NCBI GenBank assembly: GCA_019057775.1
Contig: JAHLWT010000307.1
Coordinates: 77,826-141,825 of the forward strand
Length of the DNA: 64,000 bases
DNA from: Promethearchaeota archaeon
GTDB lineage: Archaea > Asgardarchaeota > Lokiarchaeia > Sigynarchaeales > SOKP01
Direction of reading: 5' to 3'
The translations under genes were made by a program, and so were the position numbers. This document shows positions 44,949 to 55,583 of this stretch, piece after piece. The notes under the pieces are model-generated. The model made no database searches and was not told where the DNA came from. It was given only the letters and a program-made list of their open reading frames with translations. Position 1 is the first letter of the stretch; each line of letters begins with the position of its first letter.

Positions 44949-46007
44949 TTATTTTTGTTTCAAATCTTTTTTAATGCTTGGTTCTTCAATAATATCTTCT
45001 GATTTTGGAGATACTTGAATAGGTTTAGAATCATCTATTTGAGAATCACAAACCCAACATACATTCTCCAAGTTCGTTAAAGCTTGAGCACATTTCATGC
45101 AATATAATGCATCACACATCGGGCAAATATAATTAAATTTTTGCACTCGGCCTTTACACACCAAGCAGATCTTCTTTTCTCTATGAAAAGTCACCTCCTC
45201 TTCAGTAATATTATCAGGTCTTTTTGATAATCTAAAAAGCCCTTCTTCGATTATAACATCTTTTTTAGGTATTTCTCTAATTTTAACGTCTTCTTCTCTT
45301 AAACCCAGATACCATAATGATGCACTAATAACTCCTCCAATTTCAAAAATGATATTTAAAAGTAGTATAGTAGTGATTGTTTCTAGGAGTACCGTTAAAA
45401 CATATAGAAAAAATCCTATTGCTAATATTAAGTACTTTTTCTTTAAAAGTCCTTCAACTTGGAAACTTTTAATTAATAGCCCAAAACCACTAAATATAAC
45501 GGCTAATGTCCCAATTATTATGGCAAAAATGAATGCGAGTGAGCCACTAGCTAAATTGATCTCCACTAAACTTTGACCTGATGGTACAGGAACGATGATA
45601 TCGACATTATTAGTTGGATCTACATAAAAAACTATTTGTAATAGGATGCAAAGAACTAAAACAAAGAGTGTAACATATTTCTTTTTCTCCTTCATCAGAA
45701 GTACGATACCAATATATACTGCAAAAAAGCCGTAAAAAAACGGCGGCGTGTAATGTATGAAGATTCTCAGATAGACTGATATTTCCAAATTCCTTCCTGT
45801 TAATAGAATTGAAATGAAATCACAAACAAAATGTAATTTGCCAAAACCAATACTGATAATAGCAATTCCGACGATTAAAAGGAGTTTTGCGTTAGTTTTT
45901 CTTGATTTATAGACAAGGTAGAGTCCGAACATGACATTAAACAGAAAAAAACACATTATTGAAATAGCTCCTATCCAGCCTAATTGTGAGAGAATAATTT
46001 CTACCAC
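44949..46007 (-). CDS. 7TM protein with C-terminal cytoplasmic zinc-finger (RING-like spacing)
   Basis: 352 residues. Seven hydrophobic segments (about residues 9-32, 42-62, 85-105, 113-130, 155-180, 190-210, 215-235) are followed by a soluble tail. The tail has four CxxC pairs: CLVC, CPMC, CMKC and CWVC, in the order CxxC-x10-CxxC-x4-CxxC-x10-CxxC, a double treble-clef/RING-like arrangement without the usual His. Such proteins recur in Asgard genomes; a sensor or scaffold role is possible. Not a proven ubiquitin ligase. Confidence 0.7.
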   Translation of the reverse strand: MVEIILSQLGWIGAISIMCFFLFNVMFGLYLVYKSRKTNAKLLLIVGIAIISIGFGKLHFVCDFISILLTGRNLEISVYLRIFIHYTPPFFYGFFAVYIGIVLLMKEKKKYVTLFVLVLCILLQIVFYVDPTNNVDIIVPVPSGQSLVEINLASGSLAFIFAIIIGTLAVIFSGFGLLIKSFQVEGLLKKKYLILAIGFFLYVLTVLLETITTILLLNIIFEIGGVISASLWYLGLREEDVKIREIPKKDVIIEEGLFRLSKRPDNITEEEVTFHREKKICLVCKGRVQKFNYICPMCDALYCMKCAQALTNLENVCWVCDSQIDDSKPIQVSPKSEDIIEEPSIKKDLKQK

Positions 46008-46031
46008 TTTAAAACACCAAGATTACATTTT

Positions 46032-47123
46032 TTAAGATATTTCAATAGTTTTTCCAACCTTTATATCAACATATGCTTCTTTAAAAGTTTTTTTGAAAGC
46101 TTCTATACTCTCACTGCTGCTATCGTGAGGTGAAAGTGCGACAAGCTTAAGGTTTCTAGCTTTCAGGTACTCTATTACATCCTTTCGATCATTTTCATTC
46201 CATGGTTCCCAAGGGGGCCTTCGGGTCATTATAAATTTAAATACTGGCAATCCTGCCCAAGTACCCTCATCACCGGGGAATTGTGGGATAGGTAAGTGCA
46301 ATCCACCCATGATACCATAAATGGGAGTATCAAATAAGACTTCAACGCGATCTATTATCTTTTGGATCCCTTGGTGCCCACAACCAACAATAATTACAAT
46401 ACCTTTTCCCTCGACATTAAATGCCAAAGATTGTTCAATTGTAAGTCCTGCGAAAAACATAGGGTTTTTGATTGAACCTATAGAAGCAATTCCTTTTGCG
46501 AAAACCTTTGGTTCGTTCACTTGGCTAACTGTGGCGGTCGGATGATTCATGGGGACGGGTGTAAATGCTCTCACGTGGCTTAAATCTTGTTGTATCTCTG
46601 AAAGTGAGAAAGTTTTATTCCACGCCCATTTATCGCCCCCCACGTGGTCCCCATGCAAATGAGAAATGAAAACATGGCTAAAATCCTCTAGAGTTATACC
46701 TAAAGCTTCCATATTCTTTAGGAGGGGAGAAGGATGTTCATTCTTAGAATTTAAACCTGTATCAAATAGGATACCAATATCGTCAGCTTTAATATAATAT
46801 GAAACACCTTCTTCAGTGGAAAGATTAGACTTAGCTTGGAAATCAACAAGAGGGATTATTTTTAGACTTTTGACGGTCCCTATATCATCTAGTTTTTTTA
46901 TCGTGGCACTTGCCCACTCTTTCTCAACAATTTGTTTATTTCTTTCAAATCTTTTATTTAATACTGCAAGACTAAATAGTGGCAAGGCAAATTGAAAAGA
47001 ACGCTTTAACTCGTTTTGAGAGATTTTTTCCCCATCTAAGATTTTAGCTATGATCTCTCTATCATGTTTGAACGGAAATTCTTCAAGTAATTTTTTAATC
47101 TCTTTTATCTCTAAATCAGTCAT
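46032..47123 (-). CDS. metallo-beta-lactamase-fold hydrolase (MptE/RFAP-synthase-like group)
   Basis: 363 residues. Metal motif SHLHGDHVGG, preceded by ILFDTGL and followed by VGCGHQGIQKIIDRV, the hallmark of the MBL subgroup annotated as 7,8-dihydropterin-6-yl-methyl-ribofuranosyl-aminobenzene phosphate synthase-like, and GIMGGLHLP. An N-terminal helical extension of about 90 residues is present. Enzyme activity is not established for the subgroup. Confidence 0.82.
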   Translation of the reverse strand: MTDLEIKEIKKLLEEFPFKHDREIIAKILDGEKISQNELKRSFQFALPLFSLAVLNKRFERNKQIVEKEWASATIKKLDDIGTVKSLKIIPLVDFQAKSNLSTEEGVSYYIKADDIGILFDTGLNSKNEHPSPLLKNMEALGITLEDFSHVFISHLHGDHVGGDKWAWNKTFSLSEIQQDLSHVRAFTPVPMNHPTATVSQVNEPKVFAKGIASIGSIKNPMFFAGLTIEQSLAFNVEGKGIVIIVGCGHQGIQKIIDRVEVLFDTPIYGIMGGLHLPIPQFPGDEGTWAGLPVFKFIMTRRPPWEPWNENDRKDVIEYLKARNLKLVALSPHDSSSESIEAFKKTFKEAYVDIKVGKTIEIS

Positions 47124-47403
47124 ATAGAAAACTAGAGTGTTTTTTTTGGAATTTATTTAATTGATAAAATCTTGATCAGTTGAGATATAAATGCATTAAG
47201 TACCTATTAATTATATTTCTTGTTTAAAGAAAATAGAATATTTAGAAAATGACAACGAACGTCAAATGTATAATCTCTGAAATTCTACAGGTAAAATATA
47301 ATTATAATAATTATTATGTTGGTTTCAGGATATTATCATTGCTTTTTTTTATAGATTTGGTATAGAAAAAATATAACTATTTTTATTTTACTTTTTAAAA
47401 TTT

Positions 47404-49302
47404 TTAATAAAACATCTCATCTAATTGAGCTTTCAACTTGGAAGGAGGAAATTTAGGTTCTCTATTGAAGGTTAGTAATCCATTAATTTCTTGAAACTGA
47501 TCATAAAGCTCTGTATAACAAAATCCATGAATCCACGTTTTTCTTTTATCAAATTCTTTCATTAATTTCAAAATATGTTCTAATAGCTCTTCACTACTTT
47601 CAATTAAGTTTCCATATCCCCATCTATCCTCAATTTTTTTATACAAATCAAATCCATACCCCCCAATCTCACTATATATGATTGGTTCATTATTATATTT
47701 GGAGGGTTTTAGATATATTCTTGGTGCTGTTTGATCATGGTCTTTTTTTTCATCCTCAAATGATTGGGGGAGTAAATGTAAGGGAAAGTAGAAGTGCCGA
47801 GTACAAATATCTGTATGTTCTGTGTGCCACCACCCATCGTTATCTATTATTAAGCGAGAAGGATCAATTGATTTAATTAAATAATATAATGAAATCATAT
47901 AGAATCGACGCTTGATATCTTTTTCTGCTCCGGCGATTCCCCATCCTTCATTCAAAGGAACCCACGCGATAATAGAAGGATGATTAAAATCTCTCTGAAT
48001 TGCAGAGACAAATTCATTTATAAGATTTAACTGTGATTTTTCTGAAAATCTATAAGAATTTCCTATTTCTCCCCACACTAATACGCCCATTCTATCACAC
48101 CAATATAAAAATCGAGGATCAAATGTTTTCTGATGCGTTCGTAAACCGTTGAAACCAAAATCTTTTACGTATTGAATATCTTTTTTAATATCATCATCAG
48201 ATGGAGCAGTGTATAATCCTTCCTCCCAATATCCTTGCACTAAAAATAATTTCTGATAAATTGGTTTGTTATTCAATAATATTTGCCGGTTTGTATTTTC
48301 AGTTATTGAATCAGAGATTGAAATTTTTCTCATGCCAAAATAACTTTTTACATTATCATATACTTCATTTGTTTGTTTATCGTATATTTTTATGTGTATA
48401 TCATATAGGTTAGGAGTATCTACATCCCAGAGATATAATTTTTGTTTAGGAATGTTAAATTTCAATTTAAAACGATTTGGGTTATCTTGATAATGACTTT
48501 TATAAAAAATTTCAACCTTTTCTTTGAGGATTCTTCTTTCTCTTTTATATCCAATTTTCCCTATGAAATCTAAGGATAGATCTTCATTTAAGATTTGATT
48601 ATCATCAAAAAGAATCTCCACATTAAGTTGTAGGTTAACCGTTCCAATACCCTCTATTTCAAACTCAGATATAACAACAGATTTATCGATATCAGGAATA
48701 ATTTTTATATTTTTTAAAAAGAAATCCGGAGAAAGAAATTCTAACCATACGGGTTGCCAAATCCCAGAGACTCGCTTATAAAAAATGCTTTCAATTTTTT
48801 CTCTCCAATATTGCTTGCCTCTCGGAATTTCAATATCTTCACTCGGATCTTCTACCCGTAAAACTATAATATTTTCTTCCTCTAAAAAATCCGACATTTC
48901 TAAAGAAAAGCTAGTGAATCCCCCTTCATGGGAACCAACATATTCTCCATTTATATATACTATACATGAATAATCTACAGCCCCAAAGTGTAAAAATGTC
49001 CTTTTTCCTTGGAATTCTGCAGGGATCTTAACTTTTTTTCTATACCAGATAACATCATGAAAAGATGGGTCCTCAATATCGCTTAATTTACTTTGAAAGC
49101 AAAAAGGTACAAGTATCTTTTTGTCAAACTTCTGTACGTTTTCTCTTTTGTACCATTTTTCTCGTAATCCTATGTTTAAATCATCAAATACAAAATTCCA
49201 TTCGCCATTGAGATTAAGCCAGTTATTTTCTCTAACGAATTGTGGTCGAGGGTATTCTGGTCTTGGAATCTTGTCTGTTTCACTAATTTCCATGAGCTTC
49301 AT
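47404..49302 (-). CDS. glycoside hydrolase family 2 (beta-galactosidase/beta-glucuronidase-like)
   Basis: 632 residues with the GH2 order: N-terminal jelly-roll sugar-binding domain (LNLNGEWNFVFD, YRKKVKIP, LHFGAVDYSCIVYINGEYVG), an immunoglobulin-like domain (residues 205-320), then the TIM barrel. The acid/base Glu lies in WVPLNEGWG near residue 450 and the nucleophile Glu in IIYSEIGGYG near 560. There is no signal peptide, so intracellular. The substrate sugar cannot be told. Confidence 0.92.
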   Translation of the reverse strand: MKLMEISETDKIPRPEYPRPQFVRENNWLNLNGEWNFVFDDLNIGLREKWYKRENVQKFDKKILVPFCFQSKLSDIEDPSFHDVIWYRKKVKIPAEFQGKRTFLHFGAVDYSCIVYINGEYVGSHEGGFTSFSLEMSDFLEEENIIVLRVEDPSEDIEIPRGKQYWREKIESIFYKRVSGIWQPVWLEFLSPDFFLKNIKIIPDIDKSVVISEFEIEGIGTVNLQLNVEILFDDNQILNEDLSLDFIGKIGYKRERRILKEKVEIFYKSHYQDNPNRFKLKFNIPKQKLYLWDVDTPNLYDIHIKIYDKQTNEVYDNVKSYFGMRKISISDSITENTNRQILLNNKPIYQKLFLVQGYWEEGLYTAPSDDDIKKDIQYVKDFGFNGLRTHQKTFDPRFLYWCDRMGVLVWGEIGNSYRFSEKSQLNLINEFVSAIQRDFNHPSIIAWVPLNEGWGIAGAEKDIKRRFYMISLYYLIKSIDPSRLIIDNDGWWHTEHTDICTRHFYFPLHLLPQSFEDEKKDHDQTAPRIYLKPSKYNNEPIIYSEIGGYGFDLYKKIEDRWGYGNLIESSEELLEHILKLMKEFDKRKTWIHGFCYTELYDQFQEINGLLTFNREPKFPPSKLKAQLDEMFY

Positions 49303-49341
49303 AACGAATAGCTAAATAAAAAATTATTGAAATAGTCTTTT

Positions 49342-51558
49342 TTAGACATTAAGTGGGATTAAAATAATAAAATTACTACCTTTAGAGGGGTCTCCTTTAA
49401 TTCTATCTTCGATCTGTATATTCCCATTAAAACTGTTAATAATTTTATTTACTGTGAACAATCCTATACCCATACCTTTTACTTTTGTTTTTCCTTCTGA
49501 TACACTATTAAGTATTGTTGCTTTTCGTTGATCAGAAATCCCAATTCCATTATCTATAAATTCAATCCTTAAATAATCTTTTCCACTTTGTTTCTCTTTT
49601 AGAATACGTATAACAATTTCTACAGAAAGGTTATCATTATATTTTACAGCATTAAAGAGGATATTTTCAAAAACATCTAAGAGAAATTCATTTGCTCTAA
49701 CAAATATTTTTTTTATTGGAGAGTCAATCTGAATATTTAAATCCTTATTTGGAAAACTTACTTGAATAAATTTAATCGCATCATTTAATAATTGTCGAGC
49801 CTCAACAGGTTCTAAATTTATCCCGGTACTACTAATTTTTGATAATTTTCTTATATTTGTAATTAAATTCGAGCCTCTTATAATTTGTTCTTTTACATTT
49901 CCAACTAATTCAAAAATCTCATCTATCTTCTCTTCCTTACCTTGAAATAGAGAAACAACCTCAACAGACATACTAATATTTTGAAGAATATTACTAATAT
50001 CGTGTACAACTAAATCTTTATAAAATTCTGTTATACTTCGAGCTTCATTGAGAGCTTCTTCAGTTTTCATTTTTTCAATGAATGCCCCTATCTCTCTACC
50101 AATAAGCTCCAGTAATTCTTTTTCTTCACGGGAGAATTTGTACCTGTTTCTTGATGCTATATTTATAGAACCAATTATTTTTTCTTTTGAAAAAATCGGA
50201 ATACTTGCTATAGCCCAAAAATTTGAGAATAAAACATCTTTTGAATATAATTTGGCATGACCCTCTATAAATAATGGTTTCCCCTTTATAAGTATAGTTT
50301 TATAAGGTTCTTGGGTACATCTAATGACTTTATTCTTAGTGATTAAGTCTTGAGAAATATTTTGAGAACTTACTACTTCTGCAGTAATCTCATTTTCCTC
50401 AATAAGATATATCACTCCAACATCAAATCTCATCAACTGTAGGGTGGAACTCAGTATTTCTTCAAGAAACAAACTTATTTCACTGGTTACATTCCCTGCC
50501 ATAATAATATGGTTTAGAAATTCCATTTGGTGGGAATATTGTTGTAGTATTTCTTCTGCCTTTTTTCTTTCACTAATGTCAATTCCTTGTATACTAATAA
50601 AATCTTTATTTTGGACCTTTGAAATGTTGAGTAAATAAATCTTATTGTCGAATTTGACCTCTTTTTCTGAATATTCATTGTTAAAAAGAGCTTTTTCTAC
50701 CGCTGTTTTCAAGAACTCAGGAATTTTGCTGTTTCTTTTTACATTAAATAAATTTTCTCCAGCTTGATTTGAATATAGCACAGAATCTTTATTTACCCAT
50801 AGTACAGGATTGGGATTTTCAGAGGGAAAACTAGCTAAATAATCGATCATTTTTTCAGCTTTCTGATGCGCTGTGATATCCCTTCCATAAATAGTATAAG
50901 ATTTTTCATCCTGAGCAGGTATAATATCAAGTATATACATAAGATTCTTAAATTCTATAGTCGCGGTTATTGTCGATTTACTTTTTTCTGCTTCAACTAT
51001 TCTTTCTCTAAATATTGGTGTTATTATATCGTTTTCCTTAATATCAAATATTTTCTTTGCTATTTTATTAGTATAAATTACAATATTATTCTTAACTCTT
51101 AGAAGCGGATTAGGAAAATTGTTTACTACCTTGTTTAGCTCTTCAAGTTTTTTATTTTTAGTTTTCAACTCTGAATTTTCTTGAGCGGTTATAAAAATAA
51201 TATTCGTCTTATTTAGTTCAATAATTGTCATAAATAACTCAACTGGAATAATTCTGCCCTCTTGTGATCTTAGTTCACTTTCAAAGGTTCTATTTTTAGT
51301 GCGAAAGGTCTCTTGAATACCTTCTGGTAGTTTGGAAGCAAATTCCGGAGAAAAAATATCATGGAGGGTCATTTTCAATAAATTTTCTCTTGCATGCTTT
51401 AACAGACGGCAAGCTTTATTATTTACATCTAAGATTTCCCCAACAAAATTGAATAAAAATATTGCTTGATTAAAAGAATCAAATAAAACTCGAAATTTAC
51501 CATCTATAATGGTATTCTCCTCTTCATCATTGAGTGACTCAAGGTTAGGCATGATCAT
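49342..51558 (-). CDS. PAS-PAS-PAS-GAF sensor histidine kinase
   Basis: 738 residues, no TM segments. Three PAS modules occupy about residues 20-360, a GAF domain about 370-520 (LEEILSSTLQLMRFDVGVIYL), and the kinase region follows. The phosphorylation box is LVVHDISNILQNIS, the HDIxN type common in archaea, then the N box ENILFNAVKYN, G1 DNGIGIS and G2 GMGIGLF. A cytoplasmic signal sensor; no response regulator gene is nearby. Confidence 0.92.
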   Translation of the reverse strand: MIMPNLESLNDEEENTIIDGKFRVLFDSFNQAIFLFNFVGEILDVNNKACRLLKHARENLLKMTLHDIFSPEFASKLPEGIQETFRTKNRTFESELRSQEGRIIPVELFMTIIELNKTNIIFITAQENSELKTKNKKLEELNKVVNNFPNPLLRVKNNIVIYTNKIAKKIFDIKENDIITPIFRERIVEAEKSKSTITATIEFKNLMYILDIIPAQDEKSYTIYGRDITAHQKAEKMIDYLASFPSENPNPVLWVNKDSVLYSNQAGENLFNVKRNSKIPEFLKTAVEKALFNNEYSEKEVKFDNKIYLLNISKVQNKDFISIQGIDISERKKAEEILQQYSHQMEFLNHIIMAGNVTSEISLFLEEILSSTLQLMRFDVGVIYLIEENEITAEVVSSQNISQDLITKNKVIRCTQEPYKTILIKGKPLFIEGHAKLYSKDVLFSNFWAIASIPIFSKEKIIGSINIASRNRYKFSREEKELLELIGREIGAFIEKMKTEEALNEARSITEFYKDLVVHDISNILQNISMSVEVVSLFQGKEEKIDEIFELVGNVKEQIIRGSNLITNIRKLSKISSTGINLEPVEARQLLNDAIKFIQVSFPNKDLNIQIDSPIKKIFVRANEFLLDVFENILFNAVKYNDNLSVEIVIRILKEKQSGKDYLRIEFIDNGIGISDQRKATILNSVSEGKTKVKGMGIGLFTVNKIINSFNGNIQIEDRIKGDPSKGSNFIILIPLNV

Positions 51559-51662
51559 TCACGATAGTAATTCAAAAACCTAATTAATTACATAAATTTA
51601 ACATTTTAGGTTTCGAAATTATTTTTCTGCTGGGATTATATTAACTTCTAAAAAGGTTTAAA

Positions 51663-52268
51663 TTAAAAATTCTTCCCTTTTTTAGGAAAAAACATACATG
51701 TTCTCTCCATATAATCAGAATAAGGTTTACCATATCTAATTAATAGATCCTTTTCTTCTGCTTTACAGAACCAATAAAGTAGCGGAAACCATACAATCGA
51801 ATAAACAAAAAGGAAAGGAGAATTTAAAAACAATGCCACTGACCACCAAATAAATACTTCTCCGAATGCTTGAGGGTGCCGAATCTTATCATAAATTCCA
51901 CCATATAAAGTATGGCTTTTATCTGGAAAAAGTGCTTCCCTTCCCGCTTCCTTCACTCCCTTTAACATAATATAAATACTTGGAATTAAAATAATAAAAC
52001 TCAATATAACAGAGATAAAATAATCCCAAATAAAGAATTGAAGAAATATTATAGATAACGGATTAAAAAAGTATAGGATGTAGTTAAAAATTACAATTAT
52101 CTCAAAAATACTCGCAATTATACGATATCTTCCACATTTATTGTACGCACTCTCACCTAATTTTTGTTCCAATTTTGCGGGACCTACACTTTTAATGTAG
52201 AAAAATGCCATCAAAGCTGTTGATATAACCAATATGATAAAATTAATCCATTCTATCATAATATTCAT
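51663..52268 (-). CDS. isoprenylcysteine/phospholipid methyltransferase-like membrane protein (ICMT fold)
   Basis: 201 residues with five hydrophobic segments and the ICMT/PEMT signature: GGIYDKIRHPQAFGEVFIWW, then AEEKDLLIRYGKPYSDYMER and FPK at the end. Members methylate carboxyl or amine groups in membranes with SAM. Adjacent, same strand, to an MBL-fold gene, seven bases apart. Confidence 0.82.
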   Translation of the reverse strand: MNIMIEWINFIILVISTALMAFFYIKSVGPAKLEQKLGESAYNKCGRYRIIASIFEIIVIFNYILYFFNPLSIIFLQFFIWDYFISVILSFIILIPSIYIMLKGVKEAGREALFPDKSHTLYGGIYDKIRHPQAFGEVFIWWSVALFLNSPFLFVYSIVWFPLLYWFCKAEEKDLLIRYGKPYSDYMERTCMFFPKKGKNF

Positions 52269-52274
52269 ACCTAT

Positions 52275-53309
52275 TTAACAATAATAAAGAATCTTTCCAT
52301 TTTTTTCGATAGTTTTAACTTTTTCCTGATCTTCAAGATACAAAAGATGACCCATTATCTCTGAAAAGCCAAGAAATGAATTTATTTCATCCAAGTCATC
52401 TCCAAAGTGAATCTGCGAAATTCTATAAGGAGTCATAGGATTATTTTTAATTAACCTTGAAATCTCCTCCAATCTATTTTTATGATGTTCTTTTATTTGT
52501 AATATCCTTTCTTTCGGATTGTAAATAACTTCTTGATGTCCCGGAAAAATTATTTTCGGTTGTAAATCGTCTATTCTATCTAATGAGGCTAAATATTGTT
52601 TTAAAATATTGTTGAAATCATAATCGCTATATTGTTTTGATAGGAATTCAGGAACCATAAAATTGCCAATATGAGGAGTTATACGCGATAACACATGATC
52701 TCCACTAAATAAATGCTTTCTTTTTCTATCAAAAACGCAAATGTGCCCAAAACTATGACCGGGAGTCCAAATAATTTCCAAATTTTTCAAAATAATATTT
52801 CCATCATGTAAAACTCCGTCCGGTTTCTGATAATGTCTCAATTTGGGCCAATAAGTAAAAAATTGGACTATTCTTTTTCGTTGGTCTTCACTGAGCCCAT
52901 ATCGCGTAAATTGATGTGATAATTTTATTGCCTCCTGCTCTATATCTTCTAAATTTGACTTATCTGTTTCCCATTCTAAAATTTTTTGTGTAATATTATG
53001 CATATATATTTTTGCATCAGGATTTCTTTTTCGTAAAACACCCATAAGTCCTATGTGGTCTATGTGTGAATGAGTAATGATACAAACATCAATATCAGCT
53101 ATAGTTTTTTTCAAATCTTTCAATCTCTCTAAAAAGATTTTAATCCAACTCTTACTATTTAGACCAGCGTCAATTAGAATAGTTTTGTTATCTATTTCAA
53201 AAATATATGAAGAGACAAACTTAACCCCAAATGGTACATCTATTTTAATCTGACCTACTCCTTCAATTTCATTAACTTCAGATTTAAGACTAGACAACGT
53301 ATTTTCCAC
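52275..53309 (-). CDS. metallo-beta-lactamase-fold hydrolase, glyoxalase II-like
   Basis: 344 residues. Motifs: VCIITHSHIDHIGLMG (HxHxDH), TPGHSFGHICVFD, FSGDHVL and PGHQE. The C-terminal helical part with NPMTPYRISQIHFG resembles LACTB2/glyoxalase II-like proteins. Hydrolyses a thioester or phosphoester of unknown identity. Probably co-transcribed with the ICMT-like gene. Confidence 0.88.
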   Translation of the reverse strand: MENTLSSLKSEVNEIEGVGQIKIDVPFGVKFVSSYIFEIDNKTILIDAGLNSKSWIKIFLERLKDLKKTIADIDVCIITHSHIDHIGLMGVLRKRNPDAKIYMHNITQKILEWETDKSNLEDIEQEAIKLSHQFTRYGLSEDQRKRIVQFFTYWPKLRHYQKPDGVLHDGNIILKNLEIIWTPGHSFGHICVFDRKRKHLFSGDHVLSRITPHIGNFMVPEFLSKQYSDYDFNNILKQYLASLDRIDDLQPKIIFPGHQEVIYNPKERILQIKEHHKNRLEEISRLIKNNPMTPYRISQIHFGDDLDEINSFLGFSEIMGHLLYLEDQEKVKTIEKNGKILYYC

Positions 53310-53627
53310 AATAATTTTGCTTTATTAAAAAAAGCTTTAAGAATTTTATTACTTTCTGATATTAAATAAAAGATTTGGAAAGCACTCTGTAAATAATATT
53401 CTGGAAAATAGAACTAAAATCTAATCAGTTAAAGCATTATAATATCATTTCATTATTTGCATTAATATTATAAATGACTTTTATTATTCTAATTATATAA
53501 TTTCTTGAGTTACTAAGTTATTCTTTTTATAAAATTTTTTATCGTTTAGAAAGATTGTCCTCTTATTTGAATGAAAGTGTTCAAAAAATGGGGGGACAGA
53601 AAAATTAATCGGGCTCAAAATCGAAAT
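53310..53627. other. intergenic region, left flank of the insertion element
   Basis: AT-rich with no gene. It carries one GGGGGACAG (53591-53599) just left of the transposase stop; two further direct copies lie on the other side. No matching inverted copy was found. Confidence 0.45.
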
Positions 53628-55283
53628 TTAAACGAATTGATGCAAATTAAGCACTTTATATATAGAATTCGTTTCGGAGTTCATTTTATTCACCTTGAAT
53701 AAACTCCTTTTTCTACCTGGTACCGTGATTTTGGTGAGCTTTAAGTTATTCAAAGTTCGAATTGCTTTAGGAATGCTTAAAGAAATGTTTCGATTAATTA
53801 AATAACGAACTAATAAGGTGAGTAATAATAAGCCAAGAAAACACACAAATAAGTGTCCTCTCACGCTCGAATCTACGCGATGGAATAAGGGTCGGACACT
53901 CAAGAATTTAGGGTTTTTCAGATATTTAAAGGCACATTCTACGATATATTGCTGTCGATATGCCCAGACAACTTCTTGGGAATGTAGATCAGTTCTACTG
54001 GTGATGAGGAACGATTTTCCCAATGTTGAAGTGTGCTCATCAAGAGCATCTTGATTTATGGAAAGAACCAAAGTCAAATCTCCTTTTTCTCCGGAGAGCT
54101 CGACATTTACCACTTTTTTAAATTTTTTAGTACCCAATACGCTATGGCACTTCTTAAACACCTTTTCCGCTTGAGCCCAACGCTCATTATTAAGGCGTTC
54201 CAAGAAGAAACGATTAATTGCCTCAATCTTATCATCTATTTTTGTCTTGAAGTTCTCTATTAACCATTTTGCTTGCGTAGGGTTATATATCGCAATAATC
54301 CTGCGGGGTTTCCCATAAACCACTCGCTTGAATTCTTTCACACCCACTTCTTTTCCATTGGGTAGAACATCGATATCGAATTCATTTGGTAAAAGAGTTA
54401 AAAGATCTTTTTGAGTAGAAGGTCGAATAGAAGCAATATAATCGATGCCTTCATCGTCAATGAAATTAAAAGCTTCTTCTGAAAGGTTTCCCTTGTCAAA
54501 AGTAAGCGTTATTTCTGTTGAGGGTATATTTAGCTTGTTCAATCGCATTTTTAATTTTCCTAGAGCAACCTTGAAGTGTTTGGCATCCTGAATGTTTCCC
54601 GGATAAACTAAATGAAGGAAGGGAATGCCTCCATCAAGAGCACAAATTAAAGAAAAATTGATCAAATTGAGCGTGAAACGCCCTTCCTTAGAATGTCCAT
54701 GTCGGGGTAATGTCTGATTTGCTTTTTTTGGATTAATGAATGTAAAGATATTAGAGGGATCAAATAGTAATTCCTTAAAAGAAACATTGAACTCCCGCAT
54801 CACAATCTTAGCAATTTCTTCTCCAATCGCATCAAATGTATCTTCGTCAAAATAATTAAAATGAGTCCAATAAGATCGGGAATCGAGCGCAGAACCTAAA
54901 TTCGGAAATAATCTGCTTAATACAGTAGAATCTAACCATTCTTTCAATCTCGTCTTTGATACCGGTTCCACGCATCTATTTATTGCCGCAAGGAGTAAAT
55001 GCTCACCTACGCTCAATCCTTGATTCCTTTTTTCAGTAAATTTGTTAATAACATTAACCAAATTTATCTTTTTTGCCAAAATATACAAAGCGGCGACTAA
55101 TCCAAATTCAATCGTCTCCGTTTCCACTTCGGGAATCGATATTATCTGAGATTTTTCCTTAAATTTATGTTCAGGACCTAAATATATTTGCCAGAGCCTC
55201 TTAGATTTCCCATTTATCCACCCTCGTTCCTCCAAGTAGAGATAAGTTTTTCCCTTTTTTTTCTTTTTAGCTAAATGAACCAT
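53628..55283 (-). mobile_element. IS1634-family transposase (complete)
   Basis: 551-residue intact transposase of the IS1634/IS4-like DDE group. It begins with YLYLEERGWINGKSKRLW, the usual N-terminus; catalytic-region marks are LLFDPSNIFTF (first Asp), TLTFDKGNLSEEAF (second Asp) and VWAYRQQYIVECAFKYLKNP (YREKxxIE-like, Glu). The reading frame has no break, so it may be active. The termini are unclear: GGGGGACAG occurs at 53591, 55294 and 55361, all in the same direction rather than inverted. Its base composition is richer in G and C than the host. Confidence 0.9.
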
Positions 55284-55583
55284 AAATATATATGGGGGAC
55301 AGAACTATTTAAGTTTATTGGTAAAGTGATCAATTTATTCTTGATACTCGGGTAATGGTAGGGGGACAGCATCTAAAAATCATATGCTACATCAGATAAC
55401 TATCGTCTTTAAGATAATAAAATGGAATCTTTATTAAGCGATTATAATGAAACTTATTAAATAATATAAGAAAAATGTCGGAAAAAAAAGCTTTACAAAT
55501 CGATTAAAAATTTAATAAAAATTAATAACTTAGTAACTCAAGAATTTTAAAAAATAAATACAATTTAAAAGTTGATAGATAAA
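55284..55583. other. intergenic region, right flank of the insertion element
   Basis: Holds the second and third copies of GGGGGACAG (55294-55302 and 55361-55369), 67 bases apart, then AT-rich host sequence leading to the next gene. One of these copies may mark the element's right boundary. Confidence 0.45.
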
